From Diaporthe sp. PMI_573 (Eukaryota; Ascomycota; Sordariomycetes; Diaporthales; Diaporthaceae), in NCBI GenBank assembly GCA_021399435.1, contig JAJTUP010000114.1, forward strand, positions 1 through 64,000: 64,000 nucleotides of DNA. The letters run 5' to 3'. The stretch's first letter is position 1, and each line of letters starts with the position of its first letter. This document shows positions 55,379 through 64,000 of this stretch, in pieces. The position numbers and the translations under genes were made by a program. Under the pieces are notes generated by a model, which saw nothing but the letters and a program-made list of their open reading frames with translations, was not told the DNA's origin and did no database searches.

Positions 55379-57994
55379 AGAGTACATTTAGACGATCAAA
55401 TTCATATAAGTCAATTGTCCTCAACTAATTTCCTCGTAATTCTACGCTTCGTTGAAGTTGGGTGGTTGTCGCGTAGGAGGGTGGGATCTGCGAAGGGGGC
55501 CGAGACTTTTTCGGCCCCACTGTATTGCCAAATGCTGCTTCGAGCTTCACTGCGGGATCCTTGTCTATCTTTGTTGCAGGAGTTGGTTCCTTGACAACAG
55601 ATAGCGCTGGGGACAGCCAGCGTCCACCTACCCAGCTCCAGCGTCCACCTACCCAGTACAAAAGAAATGGCTGTGCACACCACATAAAAATATGTACCTT
55701 TTAGGATTTCCCTCATTTCCCCTAAAATCAAGATACTTAAGGTATAAAGCCCCTAGCCATCTGGCCATAAAGCCCTCTGTGCCCTCGCTAGCCTCGCTGG
55801 CCGTCTCTGCACTCAAGCATTGCTTGGTTACCATATTCCGTGCGCTATCCGTTTGTTAAATCCGTACTCTTATTTATCTCCGCATCTTGTGTAGAATTCA
55901 CCGATTGCCTCTGTTCCTAGATATACGGTCTCAAACATTAAAGATGAGCAATGATCTTCAACCGTACGGAACGTTTTCCGCTTCTGGTACAATCAACCCA
56001 TTTCTAATTGAGGAGGAAATAGAGCCAAGCTAATTCATTCTAAGCAGGCGGGATGCGAGTGGCAAACAGCTCTACATCCGACCCGAGCCGACCATTATTG
56101 AGAACTCCGGCCCCAACTGCTAATAGTGTATCACGGCCTTCGCGTACTTTCAGGTTGGAATTCTTTGCATCAATGTCCGATGAAGAATACACGAAGGCGA
56201 AGAAGCGCATGAATGGTGCCGGACGATAGCGGGGTGGGGCCATCAATCCCGTCGGAGACTGCGAGTTGAGGATTTCTCTCAAAGATTTCGTATCAGAAAA
56301 GGCAGCGAGAAGAATTGGACAGTTCTAAGACGTGGGTATGTTGTATTTAAAGAAATAAACTGAATTCAACAGAAGCCGACTTTGATACAATCAAAGAAGA
56401 TTTCCTTCAGCGGATTTAGAGCGCAAGGCTCAACAACCCTTCGAGCCATGGCAACCGCCATCTCGACCTGCTCACCTCGGAGTATGGCTTTTCGCTTGGA
56501 TAAGAACAAGCGGCGCTGTAAACCGCCACGTTTAAGGATTTGCGGGAGTAGGGAGCCAAGATGTTTTACACGGAGCACTTCCAGATCCTTATTACTGGGT
56601 ATGTGACCGAGGCGGAGGCGATGGAACTGTGGCCCGTCTGCCAGGAAACTGGAGCTCAGCTGGCGACACGGTGTGGAGCCGCCACGATGCCGAGCCAGGC
56701 TACCAACCCTGGGCCGTTGGAGGTTGTTGGCAAAGGAGGTGTTATAGGGCACATGGCAGAGGCTGGAAAAAGCACTGTGGGAGGGTGGTGAGGAACGGTC
56801 GAATGGTCGGCTCTGATTGGCTGCAGCGCTGGTAAGTCAGCAAATCAAGTGTGCCATCTATTTCTTTATGTGCGCATATGAGGTCCGCGTCTTGTACGCA
56901 CATAGGAGGGGGCTCACCATATCACATAAGCCTCTCCATTTGGCACACCGGCAGGGACTAGGAATTCATTCCTCTGTCGCTCGAAACAACCTCCCTGATC
57001 AAAGATAAAAGTGACAGGGTTAAACGCTGGACTGGAAAAGAAGAGATGTGCCTGGCACTTGTTCCAGAACGGGTGATCATACCTAAATCTAGATGAGTTC
57101 AGTGATGGACTAGGAGGGAATCAATCACGACTTACACTGCCGAGACGGTAGATATACCAGCAATTAGGGGTAGCTGAGGTGTTGTTAAACAAAGGGTTCC
57201 GAGAAAATTACCTGTAGCTAATGTCGTGGTACTCATGGTTGCAGTCGACAGCAATGGTGTGATAATCTGGACAAGGTTGAAACACTCGACAGCGGAATTC
57301 AAAAACAATTTAAAAGGGCTGGAGAGTAAGTATAAATAGGAAACCATCAGTCCTGTCTTTGAAGCTTATTTAAGAAGACCGGTCTTGGTTTCCTTAAATG
57401 AACGATTGGGTAATACTTTATTATTTAATGTATGCAATGCGCAAATAATTTAGTGAGTGACCTGCTATGTAAAAGTGTTAAGTTAAATTTATGTCCTATA
57501 GCTTATTTAAGGATTTCCAATGTTCAATTTGAAGCCCAGCAATTCTGCACCCAACAACCTAGGATGTTCTGTTTAAAGTGTTTTGAATTTTCAAAATTAC
57601 TTGACTTAGTCTCCCATCAGCTACCTCCAACTCGGTAGTTCACATTATCTATGAAATGTAGCTTTCAGTTCGGGAACAGTATATAAATTGACCACATCCT
57701 GCTTCACGCAAACGCAGACAAAGACACACATCTTGAAGAGAACTACGAAACCGTATTCTGCACGTGGGTTTACTGCTGCCAATTTAGGTCCCTTTGCACA
57801 TCTGGCATGAATCCACCCTGGGTGGGCCTGGGATGGATGGTGACGCTCTGTCCTTAAGATTTGTACTAGGACTAAGCCACCATATCTTGTAAATACCGCA
57901 GTGGATCCTCATAAAAGACAATGCATATGCGATGAAACCAAAATCTGTGCAGCGATGATTAGTTTTGTTTGTGCAGTGTCTCAGGCTTTAAGGT
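55379..57994. other. long gene-poor stretch
   Basis: Contains a short duplicated unit (cagcgtccacctaccc, about 55617-55655), an AT-rich tract at 57360-57560 and several unsupported open frames. The minus frame at 56366-56752 and its plus shadow carry no motif. Confidence 0.4.
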
Positions 57995-58340
57995 ATGCTT
58001 GGACAGGACCCGGTAGAGCTTACACGCGGGTGCAGTGTTTTTCTGCAGCAAGGCGAGTACAAGCTGTTCATATTTCTCAACGACTTTAACGATTTCGATA
58101 ATGAGGCTGCTGCTGAGCTCTGGGCACGCCTCCTAAAGCTCGACCCGACGGTGAAGGGCATATACATTGCAGAGCCGCGCTGGGTAAACATCGACTACTA
58201 CATCACAAGCGAAGACCATCGGCAGTGCATCCGCCTCGTCAGCAAGCTGCAGCCTCCACTGGAAGCCGGCGATCCCCCCTTTACTACCGTCCTTGCTGGT
58301 CGCTTGACAGAAGACATAATCAAGAGCACAAATAGAGATT
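57995..58340 (+). CDS. hypothetical protein, possibly nucleoside-hydrolase-like N-terminus
   Basis: ATG 57995 (MLGQDPVELTRG) opens a frame with good coding character: FIFLNDFNDFDNEAAAELWA, KGIYIAEPRWVNIDYYITSE and TTVLAGRLTEDIIKSTN. The order of an acidic N-terminal strand (DFDNE) and an EPR strand vaguely recalls nucleoside-hydrolase-like proteins; I do not press this. Beyond about 58340 the frame loses quality, so an intron or truncation lies there. It converges on the minus-strand gene at 58340-59155. Confidence 0.4.
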
Positions 58341-59155
58341 GGAACATGGTCGGGGCTGTCATCAGACCTTGGGTGATGACTCGGAGGAGATGTAGTGGCG
58401 GTAGCCCTCTGGTATGTAGTCGTGTCATGGCCGCCATTCAGCGATGTATGAGTTCTTTGGGGTCCATCTTCCTGGCTGGTGTCAACCACATTCGGCATAT
58501 TGGAGCCCGTCCTGGCATGCGAGGACCTTGGAGGAGACACCGAGGCTCTTCGGCGTTGGAGATGTGCCTCGTGTTGCTGTGGAGGTGTTCTGGAGCTTTG
58601 TGACCTGGCATGAGTTGAGCGGGATGCTGTATTAGATGCATGGTCCGATCCACGTGATTGTACCGTCGCAAGGGGGACTTGGTAGACCCGAACAGAGTGA
58701 CTTGTACGGTGCATGCCATCCTGGAATGAATGGCCTGGATTCGCATCGACCACCCGGGTGTGCTGTCGTTGCCTGCTTTGAGGCGCACCGGCGGGCGGCC
58801 CGCCTGGCGACCGGGTCTGCACGGTTTGAGGAATCCGTAAATACCGTGGAGATGCAACCCATGTAGTCGATATGTGGCGAGACATTCCGGTGAGAGGGTC
58901 GTAGTAAGGGTTATCGCTCCAGACCGGCTGACCATGGGCGCTGACCCAGGTCTCTAGTGGAGCACCACTCGCTTCCGGGTTTTGAGACAGCGGATACAAA
59001 TGCATTCGAGCTTCCAGGCGAAGCATATCATCAAATCTTGCCCGTGGTGAGGATTCGCCGCGGAAACCTCGAGGTCGTCCAAGAAAGCTTGCAGCCGACC
59101 CCACGGAACCTACCTCAGTCCGTAAGAGAGCACGAAGAGGTACAGCTACGAGCAT
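58340..59155 (-). CDS. hypothetical Ser/Arg/Pro-rich protein
   Basis: ATG 59155 opens a minus-strand frame. Its first third contains ETWVSAHGQPVWSDNPYYD and SRHISTTWVASPRYL, a spacing that resembles a WW-type motif. The rest is low-complexity Ser/Arg/His/Pro sequence. The frame runs on to 58133, but below about 58340 it is antisense to a better plus-strand frame. Function unknown. Confidence 0.35.
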
Positions 59156-59186
59156 CCTCGAGGCAAGGCTTCAAACCCCAATTACT

Positions 59187-59564
59187 ATGAGGGAGACCGT
59201 GCCGCCCGGGGTTGAACTACAAAAATCATTGCCTGGCGTACATCAACCCATTGATGGCCTTCCAGGTGGTGGAGACTTAGGATCTCCAGAAGAGGCCAGG
59301 TTCGATCTTGAAAACGGCGTCTTCATGGCTCTCGAGGGAGATACACCGCTGGATGATCCATTCATCGTGAACAGTATCCTACAGATACTCGCTGACCTGG
59401 CCCCGTTAACCGTCACACTCATAAACTCTCTTGCTCACACTGCACCTGACCTATCACAAAGCATACCCCTGGACCCAACCCACGCAATGTATACCAAGCC
59501 CATAATACTCATGCCTATCCATACGGCCGAGCCCGAAGCATCTTGGCGCCTGGCCGTACAGTAA
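59187..59564 (+). CDS. hypothetical protein
   Basis: A 125-codon frame with ATG 59187. It has an acidic N-terminal half (GSPEEARFDLENGVFMALEG) and a hydrophobic segment (VNSILQILADLAPLTVTLIN). No family recognised. It may be part of a larger spliced gene. Confidence 0.3.
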   Translation: MRETVPPGVELQKSLPGVHQPIDGLPGGGDLGSPEEARFDLENGVFMALEGDTPLDDPFIVNSILQILADLAPLTVTLINSLAHTAPDLSQSIPLDPTHAMYTKPIILMPIHTAEPEASWRLAVQ

Positions 59565-59925
59565 ACATCCGCGAACAAAAGTAGTATAGTTGGTAGATTA
59601 ATCGAAGAAGTTTGTGCTTCCAAGCGTTGGTCAGAGCGTAGTCGTAGTCAGTAACGAAGACGAGCAAGTTGTGTCCCTGAAACTGGGCCCGCTCCGTGCC
59701 TTTGCTTGTTCCCCTCTAAGGACTAATCAGGATAGGTTGGCGACAGCATCTCTCACCGATGGCTGGTTTCTTTGCCTCGCCCGACCACTTCCATTCGCCA
59801 GGGGTTGTGATATGACTCACGAGAGTTTTAACCATCCAGTATTGTCATCCAATGAATATACCGCAAGATGCATTCTTAGCAGGCAGCAGGAGGAGTTGTG
59901 TAACGCAAGATAGCCCTTGTTTGAT

Positions 59926-62640
59926 TCCATACACCCGACAGAACACGGATCGGACCACCGGGCGATCCAAACGACGTTCGATCTCGCGATGCCTGATCGG
60001 ATTGTCACGGAAAGACTGTCGTTCAAGAACGCACCATGGACAACAATCAGAACCAGGGTGAAGAAAAATCTCCGAGAGCTTCCCTGGACTGTCGGTGTGC
60101 AGGAGCAGACAGACCAGTTAATGAGGGTCGTCCTCGAGGCGATCCACGATCTGACACCCCGAGCACAACCAGTACCGTACGCGAAGCGCTGGTGGACGAA
60201 GGATTTGACAGGACTTCGGCGGGTGTACACATTCTGGCGAAATCAGGCCAGGGCACAGCGGCGAGCAGGCCAAGTGAGGCCCGACCTGGAAAGACGGGCC
60301 AAGGAAGCATCCAAGGAGTACCATGATGCCATCCGGAAACAGAAAAAACTGCACTGGGACGACTTCCTGGCAGAAGATGTCAACATATGGAAGGCGGCCA
60401 AGTACTTAAAACCAGAAACAGGTGTTATGGACGACAGGGTGCCCCCTTTGAAGAGGGAAGACGGTTCCACCACGGAAGATACGGTGGAGCAGGCAGAGGA
60501 GCTGCTCAGCACGTTCTTCCCCCCGTTGCCGGCTAAGATTGACGATGAAGGCGAGCGACCGCAACGGACGGAAGTGCACATGCCAGACCTCATCATGGAG
60601 GAAGTTGAAGAAAAAGTGCTAGCAGCGAAACCTTGGAAAGCACCTGGAGAGGATGGTCTGCCAGCAATGGTGTGGAAACAGCTTTGGCCAGTGGTTAGAT
60701 ACCGTGTCTTGCACCTTTTCGACACTTCCCTCAGGGACGGTGTGGTACCCCACCAGTGGAGGAGTGCGAAGATCATCCCGCTAAAGAAAGCAGACAAGGG
60801 AGACTACACAGTGGCCAAGGCATGGAGACCGATATCCCTGCTGTCAACACTGGGCAAGATACTCGAGGCAGCCGTTGCAGAGCGGGTATCCTATGTAGTG
60901 GAAAGCTATGGACTGCTGCCTGCAAACCACTTCGGGGCAAGGAAGCGAAGGTCAGCCGAACAAGCACTGATACTGCTGCAGGAGCAGATCTACAAGGCAT
61001 GGAGGGCCGGCAGGGTGCTCAGTCTGATCAGTTTCGACGTCAAGGGTGCTTACAACGGAGTGTTCAAAGAACGACTACTGGAGAGGCTGAAGGCGAGAGG
61101 CATACCTGGTGGACTGGTGAGATGGATTGACGCCTTCTGCTCTGGACGCATGGCCACCGTGGTGGTAAATGGGTACAAGTCACAGCTACGGGAGTTGCCA
61201 CAGGCAGGTCTCCCGCAAGGATCACCACTGTCGCCGGTGTTGTTCCTGTTCTTCAATGCAGATTTGGTGCAGAGAAGAATCAACGCAAGAGGTGGTTCGA
61301 TGGCATTCGTGGACGACTACTCAGCCTGGGTGGTGGGACCAACAGCGGAGGAGAATCGAGCCGGCATCCAATCAATTATAGACGAAGCACTGGGCTGGGA
61401 AAGACGGAGCGGTGCGACGTTCAACGGAGACAAGACGACCATCGTGCATTTCACGCGAAACGCCGCGCGTACCAGCGACAAAGCGTTCATGATCAAAGGA
61501 AAAGTAGTCAAGCCCAAGGCGAGCGCCAAGATCCTGGGAGTGGTCATGGACGCGAAACTGCGGTACAAGGAACACATAGCTAGAGCCGCCGCAAAGGGGC
61601 TCTCGGCTGCTATGTGTCTGAGAAGACTGAAGATGCTGTCACCGCGGATTGCGAGACAACTGTTCGTAGCAACAGTAGCTCCCACCATGGACTATGCGTC
61701 CAGCGTGTGGGCGCACTCATGTGGCATTAACTAGAGAAGCTGCTTGGCTGGACAAGGCACAGATGGTCGGAGCACAGGCGATCACGGGGGCTTTCCGGAC
61801 CGTCGCAACGGCGGTGGCAGAGGCCGAAGCTAGCATCCAACCGGTGCAAGAACGGCATGCGCAAGCGGCAACAAGGTTTTGGATCAACCTCCGGACCCTT
61901 CCCAGGACACACCCGTTGGCGACACTGAAAGTGAAAGTGTGTCGCCGATTCGTATCGCCGATGCAGAGGATTGCTCAAGTACAAGGGGAAACAGCCACTG
62001 AACGAATGGAGATCATTCGGGAGTACGCGTTACCGCCATGGAGGAACCGTATCCCGGTGTCGTGCGACCCTGACCGGGAGAGAGCGGTGGAAGAAGCAAA
62101 GAGGGTGAATGGCATAGTTATTGCCACCTGCTCCTCGCAGAGAAGGGGCATGGTAGGCATGGGAGGTGTCGTACGAGATACGGCGATCAACAAAGATGAC
62201 GAGGTAGTGGCCAGCTACTCCATCACTCTCGGGTTGACGGAGGAGCTGAACCTATACATCGCCGAGTTGGGAGCTATAGAGATGGTATTGAGATGTATGC
62301 CGTCTGGACTCTGCTGGCGGGATGTGACTGTCATGACGAGCAGCCGCTCCGCACTAGAAGCCATACGGCGGCCACGACAACAATCCGGCCAACAGATCAT
62401 ACGGCAAATATACGACCATATGAAGCGTCTCGAAGACGAGGGCCACTCTCTCCGGATGTTGTGGGTTCCAGCAGGAGAAGAGGATTTTGCGCTGGGACCA
62501 AAAGCCAAAGCAGCAGCGCGGAAGGCCACAGAAGGAGAATGCAGACCAGATGTGCCACCACATCTAGCAAGATCCACAAGGATAAGACTAGCGATAACCA
62601 AGCAGCGGCAAACAAGAACACTACCAGAAAGAGTCGGGAA
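59926..62640 (+). mobile_element. internal LINE segment, inverted near-identical copy of 9879-12593
   Basis: The 2,715 bp correspond without gaps to 12593-9879 on the minus strand. I found one base difference, near 60093 (GGT here, GAT in the other copy). The segment begins within the ORF2 endonuclease and ends inside the region after RNase H. It carries the same frameshift at the RT/RNase H border (SVWAHSCGIN-stop, 61732). Both ends are cut relative to the full element, with neither a 3' tail nor a target duplication visible. This argues for DNA-level copying rather than retrotransposition. Confidence 0.93.
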
Positions 62641-62874
62641 TCTAGTGAAAGCATAGTGGCGGGCCGGACTGTAGCTACAGGACAGACCATGCAGAGTGCG
62701 TAATCAACCAATTCAACTCAACTGGTACCTCCTCGCAGTTGGATTGACATCCGGGCAAGTATGTTTCAGTTGGATTGGAGTTGGATGAGACTGCTCTCAG
62801 TTGGATTGCAGTTGGTTGTTTCGGACCAACGGATATCTCCGATCTTCACGTCCTAACGTCGATCCCACTTATCA
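62641..62874. repeat. direct repeats of cagttggattg (hAT subterminal?)
   Basis: Copies of cagttggattg start at 62736, 62767 and 62798, with variants between and after. They lie next to the 3' end of the hAT relic and look like subterminal transposase binding repeats. Confidence 0.55.
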
Positions 62875-63108
62875 CTACCACGAGGGTGGCACAATACCCT
62901 CCCTACTCCATGACCGCATACTCTGCGCCATCCCAATTGTGTGTTGATCAAGACGAGTTCGTAAAGGTGAAACCATCTTTCCCGCGCTACTGAACGACCT
63001 TTCAGTTTCTGCTGACATTGTAGGGATAGACAGCAAGTCAGAGGCCATTCGAGAGAGGTTCGGATACTCCATTTCGTGCTCCTGCCACCAAGACCTTTCA
63101 CCCACCAC
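62875..63108 (-). pseudogene. hAT transposase C-terminal dimerisation domain relic
   Basis: The minus strand reads WWQEHEMEYPNLSRMASDLL, SIPTMSAETERSFSSAGKMV and SPLRTRLDQHTIGMAQSM, the conserved hAT C-terminal domain, and ends in a stop. The upstream core does not continue in this frame, so the element is fragmented. It differs in sequence from the intact hAT at 14130-17103 and may belong to the same branch as the relic at 21207. Confidence 0.8.
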
Positions 63109-64000
63109 CAGGCAACTTTTGCGCCATTGGTCCTCGGAGGCGTGCCCGCCCGAAGCTCGTCGTTGAAGAGCTCGAACGGGAACGTGGCTATCTCGCCAGG
63201 CGTAGGATTCTCATCCAGGTTAAGTATCTTCCTCGGCGGCGTTGAGCCTGACAAGAATGAGGACTGAGTAGAGAGCCTCGACGGGCAGGGAGACGAATGT
63301 AGGGTCAACGACGTTTCAGAGCCTGCTTGGCCCAAGAAAATGTCCTGGGAATCGACATCCATGGTGAAGAGAATTGGATTGCTCCTTGGGAGCGGCTTCC
63401 AGGCGGATACCCACGTTGCGATAGATGTCACTGGAGAGCCCGGATGCCCATATGCCACGATGATATCCCAATTCGGGATTTTCGGAATCTATGGAGTCCT
63501 TCCACAGCCGCCAAGTCTCATTGCGGTTGCGGAAGTAGGAGGAGATCATCATTCGATTACGACGACAAGTTCTGGGGTAGTCAACCTTCCTACAAAGCCC
63601 GAGCCGATAACGCCGTGATAACAGGCCAGCCAGCAGACGGCTGCATCGAGAGCGACCATGGGGACGATGGGGACGAGGCTGAAGAGGATGAGGAAGGTGA
63701 TGATGATAAGGACGACGAGAACAAGGAAGCGGGTTCGACATCACCAAGAACTCCAATTCGAAGGTTGCAAATCTCAAAGCACTAGTTCAGAAGGCGATGC
63801 ACCGCGCCGCAGGCAAGTTGAAAATCCCTCACACAAGCCTGCAACCCTATTTATCTGTGCTCTTCCCACCTATTCCCAACGCCAACTCCACTAACTTATA
63901 CAAACCTCTTCTTCTCGCCCCATTGTTAAAATTCTTGCAAGCTATGCTTCCGCCCAAATAACTATCTTTCTGGCTTTGCTGGGGTACATCTCTTCCTGGG
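63109..64000. other. no certain gene
   Basis: A plus-strand frame at 63327-63785 ends in a Glu/Asp-rich stretch (EAEEDEEGDDDKDDENKE). The opposite strand is also open. Neither shows a motif, and both may be decayed hAT sequence. Confidence 0.35.

Noticed and set aside
1..64000. CRISPR array, rRNA or bacterial operon signals
   Set aside because: The DNA is fungal; no spaced direct repeats, rRNA segments or Shine-Dalgarno-led operons were seen.

Overview
The window is nuclear DNA of a filamentous ascomycete (Pezizomycotina). The support is short 42-102 bp introns with GT donors, CTRAY-like branch points and YAG acceptors, fungal-only gene families (NACHT/NB-ARC STAND proteins, fungal BTB proteins, a DUF3723-like protein, a kinase-like protein of an ascomycete family), and fungal transposons (a Tad-like LINE, hAT, pogo, Tc1/mariner and Ty3 chromovirus remnants). 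Nothing in it fixes the genus. Gene density is low and repeats are frequent, as in an accessory or subtelomere-like compartment. All calls are by eye from sequence; no database search was run.

1-9.2 kb: a hypothetical minus-strand gene end, a C2H2 zinc-finger gene, a broken STAND N-terminal domain abutting a kinase remnant, an NB-ARC/TPR gene with one-base deletions in the Walker A loop and in the last TPR, and a BTB gene. 9.2-17.5 kb: a nearly complete LINE on the minus strand (ORF1 gag-like, ORF2 endonuclease-RT-RNase H). Its ORF1 is split by a 2,974 bp hAT element with 8 bp target duplications. 18.7-30.1 kb: a pisatin-demethylase-like P450, a broken hAT, a GH27 alpha-galactosidase, a 14-TM MFS exporter and a scrap of a polyketide synthase enoyl reductase. 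P450, MFS and PKS scrap may be what is left of a metabolite cluster. 33.4-39.8 kb: a BED/DUF659 hAT relic, a 1,002-residue secreted GH106-like glycosidase, a 165 bp fold-back element and a solo LTR.

40.0-48.9 kb: a coiled-coil/kinase-like protein, chromovirus 3' end with LTR, a C2H2 remnant, a 26-residue double CxxCxGxG mini-ORF, a DUF3723-like gene and a second LTR. 51-55.4 kb: an FAD monooxygenase and a PD-(D/E)XK nuclease-like gene flanked by pogo and Tc1 scraps. 58-64 kb: weak hypothetical genes, then a 2,715 bp second copy of the LINE interior, inverted relative to the first and nearly identical, including the same inactivating frameshift, and a hAT C-terminal relic.

The likely functional genes are the P450, GH27, MFS, GH106-like, FMO, kinase-like, BTB, C2H2, DUF3723-like and PD-(D/E)XK genes. 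The rest is mobile or decaying, with several C-to-T type stop codons that look like old repeat-induced point mutation (RIP). The most unusual items are the near-identical inverted LINE segments, the decayed PKS beside an intact exporter, the mini zinc-ribbon ORF, and the mix of STAND, DUF3723-like and nuclease genes typical of Starship-type cargo.
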